In this document: one piece after another, positions 1 to 6,787 of the stretch
How the letters are laid out: each line of letters opens with the position of its first letter
How positions within the stretch are numbered: position 1 is the first letter of the stretch
Origin: a virus
IMG/VR virus record: IMGVR_UViG_3300009418_005694
Location: 1-32,743 of that record
Strand: one strand, 5' to 3'
Length of the DNA: 32,743 nucleotides
Made by a program: the position numbers and the translations under genes
The notes under the pieces: model-generated
The model's database searches: none
The model's input: the letters and a program-made list of their open reading frames with translations, nothing else
Told to the model about the DNA's origin: nothing

Positions 1-540
1 TCAACTATTATCAGAATTGAACATGTCCAATTGTTCACTGACCACATTTTTATCCATTGCATTCAGTCTTTTGGTAGCGTCTTTCTGTTTGGACTTTAAT
101 TGTTGGATTTTCTGATATTGTTCGGTCTGTTTCCATTCCTCTTCCAATTTATCAATCTCAATTTGATAATTGGTTTTTTCCCTTAAAATGGAGGTTCTTT
201 TGGTGAAGGAATCAAAAAGGACATCGTAGCACTCCTTTTGATATTTGATTACACCTTCTTGTATTTCTGGCTTCACGTTCCTTGGGTCAATTTTGAACAG
301 CCAACCAAATACATATCTGAATGGTATAGATTGCATTTTTCTGCTCTTTTCATCCTGACCAACCATGGTGTTCAGCACCATAGTTGAAGACAATATTACA
401 TCCTCCTTTAGCTTCTTTAACTGAGAAGAATAATCAACCCCGATAACTTCACAAATCGGCTTGATAGCTACATACTTTTCACCATTATCCGTGAAAATAA
501 AAATCTCCTTTTCATTAACTGTTAGTGTTTGCGTGTTCAT
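1..540 (-). CDS. P22-type phage antirepressor (P22_AR_N domain)
   Basis: 179 residues, complete, with its TGA stop at the window edge. Residues about 8-115 match the phage antirepressor N-terminal family (P22 Ant type). Visible signatures are VAIKPICEVIGVDYSSQ, a LSST...TMVGQD...KSRKM stretch, and the FGWLFKIDPRNVKPEIQ segment followed by YQKECYDVLF. Family members bind and inactivate a phage repressor to favour lytic growth. The C-terminal third (about 118-165) is a charged Lys/Glu/Gln-rich coiled coil, probably for oligomerisation. The ATG overlaps the stop of the upstream 79-residue gene as ATGA, so translation is probably coupled and controlled by the structured leader at 760-862. No cognate repressor is seen in this window. 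Confidence 0.88.
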   Translation of the reverse strand: MNTQTLTVNEKEIFIFTDNGEKYVAIKPICEVIGVDYSSQLKKLKEDVILSSTMVLNTMVGQDEKSRKMQSIPFRYVFGWLFKIDPRNVKPEIQEGVIKYQKECYDVLFDSFTKRTSILREKTNYQIEIDKLEEEWKQTEQYQKIQQLKSKQKDATKRLNAMDKNVVSEQLDMFNSDNS

Positions 541-776
541 GCTTGTTGATTTTGACTGTTGATGGAGTTTAATGACATTAGAAAGTCCCGAATATTCTGA
601 AAAGTAGAATCCACTAGAATACGTGTGCGCTGGTCATCAGCAAAATCACTACGGACGAATGCGGAATGTAAAAGACAAAGGTCTTTGGTGTACTCGATTA
701 CTGTTTGTCTTCTAAGAAGCTCATCTACAGCTTCAATTGTCTTAGATGTTTTTGAATTCTCGTTGTGTGTCTGCAT
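537..776 (-). CDS. small hypothetical protein upstream of the antirepressor
   Basis: 79 residues from the ATG at 776 (MQTHNENSKTSKTIEAVDEL...). A longer reading frame to 818 exists, but the 776 start lies exactly at the edge of a 16-bp inverted repeat and leaves a normal leader. The protein is charged and helical, with the stretch AVDELLRRQTVIEYTKDLCLLHSAFVRS split by short loops, and has no recognised domain. Its stop overlaps the antirepressor start by four bases, so the two form one operon. Such partners of antirepressors can be regulatory subunits, but that is inference from position only. Confidence 0.65.
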   Translation of the reverse strand: MQTHNENSKTSKTIEAVDELLRRQTVIEYTKDLCLLHSAFVRSDFADDQRTRILVDSTFQNIRDFLMSLNSINSQNQQA

Positions 777-862
777 AACAATGAGTTTAAAATACCTATG
801 GGAGCTGCAGACACACAACGAAACGAAGTAGTAAGTGGTCTTCCTCCACTCTCTCCCATAGG
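760..862 (-). promoter_or_regulatory. interleaved inverted repeats: candidate pseudoknot leader RNA
   Basis: Two perfect inverted repeats are interleaved. In transcript order: A = 862-853, B = 821-806, C = 804-795, D = 775-760. A (CCTATGGGAG) pairs with C over 10 bp. B (TCGTTGTGTGTCTGCA) pairs with D over 16 bp. B and C are separated by one base. This is the order of an H-type pseudoknot, with connecting loops of about 31 nt (A to B) and 19 nt (C to D). D begins at the second base of the ATG at 776, so forming B:D would occlude initiation. A small AGTGG/CCACT hairpin lies in the first loop. The base pairing is read directly from the sequence; the folding and function are inference. Confidence 0.6.
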
Positions 863-889
863 CTGTATTAATAAATTGTTTTTGAAACT

Positions 890-897
890 CAAAAGTA
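890..897 (-). promoter_or_regulatory. candidate promoter -7 box (TACTTTTG)
   Basis: The minus strand reads TACTTTTG, a full match to the Bacteroidota -7 consensus TAnnTTTG, in the gap between the BRCT gene and the antirepressor operon. A TTG lies about 24 bases upstream, slightly longer than the usual spacing. Transcription starting just downstream would include the whole 760-862 structure in the leader. Confidence 0.4.
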
Positions 898-933
898 CCA
901 TTTCGTGATGTATCTGCCTTTCAAAGATATAAA

Positions 934-1476
934 TTATTCCAATATCTTTCTCAAATCCACTTCATCAATAATTTTTACGCCAAACTCTTGGGCATTCTCA
1001 TACTTACGCGGACCATGGTCTTCTCCAATTATCAGATAATCTGTCCGCTCATTCACAGTAGTATCAATGTCGGCTCCTAATGACCAAATCAATTCTGCTA
1101 AAACATTCCTATCGGGATAGTCCTCAAATTCTCCTGTGATAACAACTTTCTTTTTGTATAATAGATGGCCGTTGTCTTCCATGTCCTTTATTGGCTGGTA
1201 GTATTTACCATCTATTTTACGGGCTCGGAACACTGAATAATCATCATAATGAACCCCAGTAGCCTTACCTCTTTTTTTTGATTTTATTTTTTGTCCGTTT
1301 TCAGCATAATCCTTTAATGATTCATTTATCATCCTTTCGTTGTGCAAGTCTGATTCAAGGGATTTTATTTTATTGTCCTTGAATTTAATCTTATCCTTCA
1401 GACTGGATATTTTAAAATAGGAACGAATAGAATTGAGGAAAAGAATGAACAAAACAAATGCCCAGAACCAAAACAT
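934..1476 (-). CDS. membrane-anchored BRCT-domain protein
   Basis: 180 residues. Residues 1-17 (MFWFWAFVLFILFLNSI) form one hydrophobic N-terminal membrane segment. Residues about 22-62 are a Lys/Glu-rich coiled coil, followed by a basic linker (KSKKRGKATG). The C-terminus from about 108 is a BRCT fold: KKVVITGEF, then a helix (NVLAELIWSLGADI), then the TDYLIIGE strand and a final KIIDEVDLRKIL helix. BRCT domains are typical of NAD-dependent DNA ligases and DNA-damage proteins, where they bind DNA or phosphopeptides. Anchoring one at the membrane is unusual. The protein is predicted to be an inner-membrane protein with the BRCT domain in the cytoplasm. Its role in the phage is unknown. Confidence 0.72.
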   Translation of the reverse strand: MFWFWAFVLFILFLNSIRSYFKISSLKDKIKFKDNKIKSLESDLHNERMINESLKDYAENGQKIKSKKRGKATGVHYDDYSVFRARKIDGKYYQPIKDMEDNGHLLYKKKVVITGEFEDYPDRNVLAELIWSLGADIDTTVNERTDYLIIGEDHGPRKYENAQEFGVKIIDEVDLRKILE

Positions 1477-1511
1477 AACAGATGGATTAGGCCGTAAAAT
1501 ACAAAATATGG

Positions 1512-1895
1512 CTAAAACTTAATTTTTGAAGTGACTTCCTCGGCCCTCAAGGAACCTATTTCATCAATCAATTTTTCTAAGGCCCCCTGACTTTTATTTT
1601 CGAGCAATGTGAAATGATCAAAAGCCTTCATCTTCATAAACACACCGTTACTCTTGATACCTTCAAAACCGTAATGTTGTTTGAAAGTGGCCGGCGTTGC
1701 CGTAATGGTTATTGCATCAAGCGCATCAAACTTCATAGTGGCTGATGCACTGGCCAATTTCAGCAAGTTTCCTGATTGTTTGGTTGTAGATGTTGCCAAT
1801 ATCGTCTTTAAGTTTCGACGTATTGTCCTGGCAGCCTTTTGGCCGGCCTTTTTCTCAAGCTGGATAATGTCTCTACCATCTTCACCTGTTCTCAT
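1512..1895 (-). CDS. small basic protein, weakly HK97 gp10-like
   Basis: 127 residues from the ATG at 1895 (MRTGEDGRDIIQ...). A GTG at 1937 would add 14 residues, but it lies inside the recurring TGTCC motif (1927-1936). The ATG at 1895 is 31 bases downstream of that motif, matching the spacing seen at 12628 and 17040. An N-terminal basic amphipathic helix (EKKAGQKAARTIRRNLKTI) is followed by SGNLLKL and beta strands including ITITATPATFKQHYGFEG. This pattern resembles gp10/minor tail-completion proteins (helix, SGxL, then hY.fG), but the match is weak and made by eye. Otherwise hypothetical. Confidence 0.6.
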   Translation of the reverse strand: MRTGEDGRDIIQLEKKAGQKAARTIRRNLKTILATSTTKQSGNLLKLASASATMKFDALDAITITATPATFKQHYGFEGIKSNGVFMKMKAFDHFTLLENKSQGALEKLIDEIGSLRAEEVTSKIKF

Positions 1896-1926
1896 ATAAT
1901 CAAATATGAAAAATTTGTCTTCAAAA

Positions 1927-1936
1927 GAAAAGGACA
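1927..1936 (-). promoter_or_regulatory. recurring junction motif, variant (TGTCCTTTTC)
   Basis: One of six copies of TGTCCTTTT(T/C) on the coding strand at gene junctions. This copy is 31 bases upstream of the ATG at 1895. A CATATTTGATT stretch resembling the TTTG part of a Bacteroidota -7 box lies between the motif and the start. Confidence 0.35.
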
Positions 1937-1951
1937 CTATACTGTAGTGGA

Positions 1952-1972
1952 TTTGAATCCCTCTTCCTCCGC
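1952..1972 (+). other. tRNA-Ser-like 3' end, possible att core
   Basis: The plus strand reads TTTGAATCCCTCTTCCTCCGC. This fits the 3' part of a Ser-type tRNA: most of the T-loop, a T-stem 3' half (CCCTC), an acceptor 3' half (TTCCTCC) and a discriminator G. No 5' tRNA half precedes it. A plus-strand terminator follows directly, as it does behind host tRNA genes. Phage att sites often duplicate tRNA 3' ends, so this may be an attP or hybrid att core. It is a pattern call without a host sequence for comparison. Confidence 0.4.
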
Positions 1973-1984
1973 TATATAGCTTCG

Positions 1985-2016
1985 AAAGCCCCGTAAACAG
2001 GGGCTTTTATTTTTTG
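1985..2016 (+). terminator. rho-independent terminator, best read on the plus strand
   Basis: The stem is AAAGCCCC / GGGGCTTT with a 7-nt loop, followed on the plus strand by TATTTTTT. On the minus strand the T-tract after the stem is only TTTC, so the plus-strand reading is stronger although all genes here are on the minus strand. The stop codon of the spanin gene (2007-2009) lies at its base. Confidence 0.6.
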
Positions 2017-2471
2017 GTTGAATGTATGGTTGAATGAAATAGGCTTTTGAGCAACCAAGCGAGTGCAAAAATGGCAGCTATCCAAATCACTTTGTTTCCG
2101 ATAACATTGGCCAATTCAATATTAGCTTCTCGCTCTGTATTTTTGATGGATTGCTCATGCTCCCATTGGCGTTGACGCAACTCACGCTCATTGACTTCTG
2201 GACAGTTGATTTCATCTTCGGTAATATAACCCTGTTCATCAAAGGTCTTTTTTGAAGTGGCGCCATTGTCACCGGTATAGGTTTCCGTTGTGGATTTGGG
2301 TCTTTCGTTCGGAGTTTTAGGTAGTGTGATGAATATCTTATCTCCAGGTGCTTTTCTGTCAATGGTCGATGTTTCAAAACCTTTGAACTTATCCTCTGTT
2401 TTGGAAACCTTTCGAGTGGATAGGCATCCAGTGAGCAATACAATCAATATGAGTGGCCAGAAGTTTTTCAT
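2007..2471 (-). CDS. probable unimolecular spanin (u-spanin)
   Basis: 154 residues. The N-terminus MKNFWPLILIVLLTGC is a lipoprotein signal with lipobox LLTG-C16. The middle is a hydrophilic Thr/Lys/Glu-rich periplasmic stretch followed by a helical segment (NERELRQRQWEHEQSIKN). A transmembrane segment lies near the C-terminus, about residues 126-145 (NKVIWIAAIFALAWLLKSLF), with a short Lys-ending tail. An outer-membrane lipoprotein with a C-terminal inner-membrane anchor is the architecture of u-spanins such as T1 gp11, which disrupt the outer membrane at the end of lysis. It sits two genes below the endolysin and fits the lysis cassette. Its leader (2469-2513) is duplicated at 24415-24459. 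The C-terminal coding end and stop run into a terminator stem. Confidence 0.72.
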   Translation of the reverse strand: MKNFWPLILIVLLTGCLSTRKVSKTEDKFKGFETSTIDRKAPGDKIFITLPKTPNERPKSTTETYTGDNGATSKKTFDEQGYITEDEINCPEVNERELRQRQWEHEQSIKNTEREANIELANVIGNKVIWIAAIFALAWLLKSLFHSTIHSTKK

Positions 2472-2513
2472 ATCTCAAATGTTTTGTTCCTCTATACTTG
2501 GAGATGGGGTTAA
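2469..2513 (-). repeat. 45-nt duplicated leader, copy 1
   Basis: The segment ends in the start codon of the spanin gene. It matches 24415-24459 at 43 of 45 positions, and copy 2 also ends exactly in a start codon. Its coding-strand core is TCCAAGTATAGAGGAACAAA. It holds a weak CTC/GAG hairpin and may carry a promoter, an RBS region or a protein-binding site. Confidence 0.75.
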
Positions 2514-2516
2514 AGT

Positions 2517-2630
2517 TTATTTTTCAGGTCTGTCATTTCTTGGGTCTCTAGAAATACCGCCCATTACAATAATCAAAACAAGTCCACACAAGTTAATGGC
2601 AATTATCAGAATTATTCCGATTTTAATCAT
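2517..2630 (-). CDS. 37-residue membrane peptide in the lysis cassette
   Basis: The frame begins MIKIGIILIIAINLCGLVLI, continues IVMGG, and has a hydrophilic tail ISRDPRNDRPEK. It is a single-pass membrane peptide of about 23 hydrophobic residues with one Lys before the segment. The ATG overlaps the endolysin stop as ATGA, which supports translation. Small membrane peptides between endolysin and spanin can be holins, antiholins or pinholins; this one could have such a role, but that is inferred from position and topology only. Confidence 0.6.
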   Translation of the reverse strand: MIKIGIILIIAINLCGLVLIIVMGGISRDPRNDRPEK

Positions 2631-3061
2631 GGCTTAATTATCAAAGGTCGTTGATCAGTGTTCATTGCTGCGGCATGAACCCAACCGGGTGTAAAGGATA
2701 AGTCCTCGAGTGTATTGATTTTCCTTAATCTTCCATTGGCAATCAAGGTCTTTACATGTACCCATAGTTCAGTAATCTTTCCATTGACAGGTTCCAAGTC
2801 ATTTGCAGCTGCCAATTTATGAGATGAGTAAAAAGCACCATCGGGGTCATTGGGTGGTCTAAGTCCCCTACTGTCCAAACCTAGATCCAGTCGATTTATA
2901 TAGATTCCGCTCTCGTGCTTTAAGTACCATGTGGAACGTATGTAGTCCAAGTCCCAAAGAATATCCGGGTCAAGTCTCAACCATGCATTGAACTCTCCAA
3001 TATCTTTTATGATTTGGGGATGTACGAGCTCTTGTATTGTATAGTATTTAGTTTTGAACAT
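2627..3061 (-). CDS. endolysin, zinc D-Ala-D-Ala carboxypeptidase type (peptidase M15)
   Basis: 144 residues from the ATG at 3061 (MFKTKYYTIQELVHPQ...); a TTG at 3076 would add five. The start frame YYTIQELVHP is typical of M15 phage endolysins. The metal-site pattern is visible: SSHKLAAANDLEP (His and Asp of the SxHxxxxAxD motif) and WVHAAA near the C-terminus (the second His). The preceding segment IYINRLDLGLDSRGLRPP contains the usual N/SGxR-like region before the first His motif. M15 endolysins cleave peptide cross-links in peptidoglycan. No signal peptide is present, so a holin from the upstream membrane genes is expected to release it. Confidence 0.75.
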   Translation of the reverse strand: MFKTKYYTIQELVHPQIIKDIGEFNAWLRLDPDILWDLDYIRSTWYLKHESGIYINRLDLGLDSRGLRPPNDPDGAFYSSHKLAAANDLEPVNGKITELWVHVKTLIANGRLRKINTLEDLSFTPGWVHAAAMNTDQRPLIIKP

Positions 3062-3066
3062 CTGAT

Positions 3067-3396
3067 TTATATCCAAGCGATTAAAAATCCTATGGCCAAA
3101 GTCAATACTAAAATGACCAAAAGGAAGTTGGGTATTTTGAAACTGAATTGTTTTTCCCCTAGAAGGAATCGCAATATCGTTTTCCTTATATTTTTCATAG
3201 ATTTTAATTTATCTGGATTGTTCAACCATCTTTTAATAAAATAGGAAACAAGTGTACCCAACGCCATTGCGACAATGGTCACCACTATCCTATGAATATC
3301 ATCCTTGAAAGAAGATCTCGTTACTGTAATCAAGCCCACTAAGAAGACTCCAAACCACTGAAAAACTTCAATCAACATCGTCTTAAAGTGCACCAT
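3067..3396 (-). CDS. small membrane protein, holin candidate
   Basis: 109 residues. Hydrophobic segments are at about 8-26 (LIEVFQWFGVFLVGLITVT), 36-55 (HRIVVTIVAMALGTLVSYFI) and 90-109 (LLVILVLTLAIGFLIAWI), with a basic loop between the second and third. It starts by a one-base TAATG overlap with the previous gene and ends just before the endolysin start. Three membrane segments directly upstream of the endolysin is the layout of a class I holin. No family is recognised. Confidence 0.6.
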   Translation of the reverse strand: MVHFKTMLIEVFQWFGVFLVGLITVTRSSFKDDIHRIVVTIVAMALGTLVSYFIKRWLNNPDKLKSMKNIRKTILRFLLGEKQFSFKIPNFLLVILVLTLAIGFLIAWI

Positions 3397-3782
3397 TACG
3401 ACTTTGATTTTCCAATTTTATTTTCCTTTTTAAGTCCTTTGTTTACGAACCAACTAAGCAGCCAAGCCCCCAAAATATAGACGAACCCCTTTACCACACT
3501 TTCCGACACTTCAGTTAAAGGGATAATATCAAATTGCGCTATGCTGTTTGCCAAACCGATTATCTTTTGGGCGAACAAAAGCTCAATACTTGGGAAAAGT
3601 GACATGATTATTATATAGACCAGTTCGACCTGAACGGCCCAAATCCAAAAAGGAATATTTGCTTTCCAAAAAACAGACCAATCAAAATTCCAAATATGCT
3701 TTCTACATGCAACCAATGCATAGGCATAAAGTCCTATTGCGGCTAGGCCGATGTTTGTTAAAATCTGTACGAGAGTTTCCAT
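3396..3782 (-). CDS. membrane protein, possible holin-like component
   Basis: 128 residues from the ATG at 3782 (METLVQILTNIGLAAIGLY...). An in-frame extension to 3818 would overlap the previous gene. Hydrophobic segments lie at about 5-25, 38-62 (ANIPFWIWAVQVELVYIIIMSLF) and 96-114 (VKGFVYILGAWLLSWFV), with a Lys-rich C-terminus (KGLKKENKIGKSKS). It belongs to the run of three membrane proteins upstream of the endolysin. The exact function is unknown. Confidence 0.6.
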   Translation of the reverse strand: METLVQILTNIGLAAIGLYAYALVACRKHIWNFDWSVFWKANIPFWIWAVQVELVYIIIMSLFPSIELLFAQKIIGLANSIAQFDIIPLTEVSESVVKGFVYILGAWLLSWFVNKGLKKENKIGKSKS

Positions 3783-3787
3783 GTCAC

Positions 3788-4396
3788 TTAATTTAATTGT
3801 TCGTTTATCACTGGCCATACAACAAAAGCTATCATAGTGGAAATGACCAGTTCCCCTATTGCTATACTTAAAAATGACCAGCCCATTTTTGTCGCCATAA
3901 CACTAATTGCAAAAGTTCCAGCACCGACCATACATGCTCTTATTGCCCATTTCCTTTCTGTATTGGGTTTTCCTTCATCGGTATATCTTGGAAAATAATG
4001 CCATGCAAAGAATGTGGCCGAAGCTGCTCCCAATGCCGTAAAAATGTAGTGGAACAAAACCTTGGTTGAATCAGTTTGATTCGGGTCGTCCAATGAATAA
4101 TCGATAACATTGGTTGCTGATATCCCTACAAATGAAACCGCAATTACCAACCAAATATGCCAATGGCGGATTTTCGCCCATCGAAGTTCAATAGGTTTTT
4201 GGGCATCCTTAGCGCGTAATGCCAGAATAAGGAACGTCCATTGGGCACCACTCAAATAAAGTCTAAGGAACTTATCCCCGTCAGGGCTCGTGGCACTTTG
4301 GCTGAACGATTCATATATACCCAAAGCGACCATGATAATCCCCATGGCTATATGGGCTATCAAACAGATTTTAGCTAATGTTTTTGTATCGTTCAT
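3788..4396 (-). CDS. multi-pass membrane protein of unknown function
   Basis: 202 residues with about six membrane segments: near residues 8-27, 48-61, 80-98, 115-132, 152-170 and 175-195. Loops carry Trp, Arg and Lys-rich stretches such as RAKDAQKPIELRWAKIRHWHIW. It starts by TAATG overlap with the tailspike gene, so it is in the same transcript. No family is recognised. It could take part in lysis, or in modifying the host envelope or superinfection exclusion, because it lies between a tailspike and holin-like genes. Confidence 0.6.
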   Translation of the reverse strand: MNDTKTLAKICLIAHIAMGIIMVALGIYESFSQSATSPDGDKFLRLYLSGAQWTFLILALRAKDAQKPIELRWAKIRHWHIWLVIAVSFVGISATNVIDYSLDDPNQTDSTKVLFHYIFTALGAASATFFAWHYFPRYTDEGKPNTERKWAIRACMVGAGTFAISVMATKMGWSFLSIAIGELVISTMIAFVVWPVINEQLN

Positions 4397-6777
4397 TACT
4401 GGTGTGTAATTTCATATTCACCGCTAGTAGTGTTCTTATAATAGAACCCCTCCCCTATAGCGGCCAAGGCAGTTGCATTATCCGCATAGCTTGGGCAGTT
4501 TACATCTTGGGTCTTAAATTTTAAAACAGGGGTGACAGCGTAGTTAAATGTAATGTTGTCCGTCTCGCATCCGGTCATATTTATGGACAACCCGGTTATT
4601 GCTGTACCGGATGTGACATTAATGGTCTTTGCTGTATCACTTATGAATTTGCAATTTTTAAAATTCATAGTTAGAGTACCACCAACATTAGCGTAACCAT
4701 TATTTAAAATTCTCAAATTGGATAGGTCGGTCATATCAAAAACACAATCTGTAAAATTCAATACCATATCACCGGCGTCACTTGTAACCCTTCTATTGAG
4801 ACTTAATTCAGAATTGACAAATTCCGAACCAATAAAATTGGCCGTATAATCGGGCAATGTTGTATGTGAAATTCCATCGCCCCAAGATTTTACGATGTTT
4901 TCGAACTTTGTTCCGTTAAAATTTTGGGTATAAACAGTACTTGTGCTCCATGGGGTCCCGATACTTCCGCTAGGATCACCGTAATAATGTAAAGAAGGTA
5001 CATTTTCAGATTCTATATCAAATCTCATAGATGTGTTCCTTACGTTTATCCTTGCCCTAGAATCGTTGTTACGTGTGTCAATTGTGTAAAGTTCCCAAGT
5101 GGATAAATTGGCCCTTTCTTCGATGTAGTCATCAAACCTTATAACATCAACAACATCTACTGGAGTTTTAAAAGGCTCTACAAAGTCATGGTGGTAATTA
5201 TTAGCTGAAATCACATTACCCTCCAATCTTACATTTGTATTGATGTAAGTGTTGCCGTCGATATAAATAGTGTTGTTCTTGTTGTTTACTGCCCTAGCAT
5301 ACATTTGGGCATCTATAAACAAGTTATTGGCTACCTTTGCCGTTTTCTCTGAATATGAATTTGAATAAGTAACAGAAAGACCACCGCCTATATCGGTCCC
5401 TGCAACAAAAGTATTACCCATAACCTCCGCATACTTACAGTTAAGTACTGATGAATCGTATTGTATGTCTTGACAAACGTTGTTATTGAATATCAATGTC
5501 TGTGCTGCCGGTGTCAAAAAAGCGTGACCGCAATCCTCAAAACGATTACCTACAATTTTAACGAAATCAGGCATCCCATCTTCTATATTGATGGCAAATT
5601 GAGTGGTGTCATCATAGCTCATCCATCCATATTTATATGTGATCGCCTTGCCAATTGTATGGAACACGCAATCCATAATAGTTGTATTGTTCGAAACCCC
5701 TGCAATGCCTCCCCTCATATTGTTGTAGAATTTACTGTTGGCTACCAATAAGTTTCTGGGAGTACCAGAGGTAAGAGCTACAGAGCTATAGTTGACTGTT
5801 GGGTCTGTCCTTTCGTCGTCATAGGCCACAAACCTAACTTTTGTACAGTTTGCAGGTAAATAGTTCAACTTGTTCTGAATGCTCCAATCAGAAGTTATAA
5901 ACTCATCCGAGGAAGTATAATAAAAAACTCTGACCAATGAATTTCTGAAAGGAATTTCTCTGGTAAAACCCCAACCAATTATCGAAAATGAATTATCAAC
6001 AAGAGTAATCCCTGTTGTCATATCCAGCATGGCTGTCCTATATGAACCTGTTTCGACAATTTCAGCACCAGAAGCATCCAAACCTCCGGCATAGAAAGTC
6101 GAAATAGTCTTATCGTTATACCCTTTATAGGTTATAGCCAAAGGTTCACATCTAAATCCATGTCCTTCATAGTTGTCTATTTTTATGTTTTGCGAATCCA
6201 CTTCTATCACAATCCCATAGCAAGGGATATCCCCTGCCTCACCTTCGACCCATGATCTCATGTAGTTATCTCCACGAAGTTCCAAGTTGATTATACTTAT
6301 ATTTTCAGTTTGCCTTAATGAAATCATCTTAAACCCAAGATCGTAGACATCATTGGCGGTTGCATCATACGGATTCCTATTGACCGAATCGTATATGATA
6401 AAAAAAGTTGCACCATTAAAGTCAATGGTCATATCTTCAATATTACTGATTATGGCACAATACCCTCCACTACCCGCCGCAACTGTAGAGCTTCCCGCAT
6501 TTGCCGTCATTGGATAACTGCCCTTTTCCAAAACCACCATTGAATATCCTTCTTCGTGGGCCTTTTCTATTGCCGCTGAAAGATTCAATCCATTATTGTA
6601 CGCATCTTGATATTCTTGGGATGTAAACGGTGATTCCGCGGTTTCATAATCCATTTTCACCAATCCTATTTCACTAGCTTTAAGGAATTTTGCGTTTTCA
6701 GGAAGAAACCTGTCCGGAACTTGGGAATATCCAAACTGAAAAGCTATGAAGGCTACTAAAAATACTATCTTTTTCAT
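4396..6777 (-). CDS. secreted right-handed beta-helix tailspike-like protein
   Basis: 793 residues from the ATG at 6777. The N-terminus MKKIVFLVAFIAFQFGYSQ is a clear Bacteroidota-type Sec signal peptide. A reading frame to 6816 would add 13 residues in front of it and is unlikely. The rest is a long right-handed parallel beta-helix built of short strand repeats with Asn/Asp turns, for example MTIDFNGATFFI, ISIINLELRGDNY, NIKIDNYEGHGF, LVANSKFYNNMRGGIAGVSN and NTIYIDGNTYINTN. This is the fold of phage tailspikes and polysaccharide lyases. Catalytic residues cannot be assigned. It lies after two fibre-like genes and probably acts on host surface glycan. A signal peptide on a virion-like protein is odd. 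Confidence 0.72.
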   Translation of the reverse strand: MKKIVFLVAFIAFQFGYSQVPDRFLPENAKFLKASEIGLVKMDYETAESPFTSQEYQDAYNNGLNLSAAIEKAHEEGYSMVVLEKGSYPMTANAGSSTVAAGSGGYCAIISNIEDMTIDFNGATFFIIYDSVNRNPYDATANDVYDLGFKMISLRQTENISIINLELRGDNYMRSWVEGEAGDIPCYGIVIEVDSQNIKIDNYEGHGFRCEPLAITYKGYNDKTISTFYAGGLDASGAEIVETGSYRTAMLDMTTGITLVDNSFSIIGWGFTREIPFRNSLVRVFYYTSSDEFITSDWSIQNKLNYLPANCTKVRFVAYDDERTDPTVNYSSVALTSGTPRNLLVANSKFYNNMRGGIAGVSNNTTIMDCVFHTIGKAITYKYGWMSYDDTTQFAINIEDGMPDFVKIVGNRFEDCGHAFLTPAAQTLIFNNNVCQDIQYDSSVLNCKYAEVMGNTFVAGTDIGGGLSVTYSNSYSEKTAKVANNLFIDAQMYARAVNNKNNTIYIDGNTYINTNVRLEGNVISANNYHHDFVEPFKTPVDVVDVIRFDDYIEERANLSTWELYTIDTRNNDSRARINVRNTSMRFDIESENVPSLHYYGDPSGSIGTPWSTSTVYTQNFNGTKFENIVKSWGDGISHTTLPDYTANFIGSEFVNSELSLNRRVTSDAGDMVLNFTDCVFDMTDLSNLRILNNGYANVGGTLTMNFKNCKFISDTAKTINVTSGTAITGLSINMTGCETDNITFNYAVTPVLKFKTQDVNCPSYADNATALAAIGEGFYYKNTTSGEYEITHQ

Positions 6778-6787
6778 TCTCTTATTT

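Noticed and set aside
2087-2443. Second minus-strand frame inside the spanin gene (possible embedded Rz1-type gene)
   Set aside because: It has no lipobox, no signal peptide and no membrane segment, and the host frame already has both spanin anchors.
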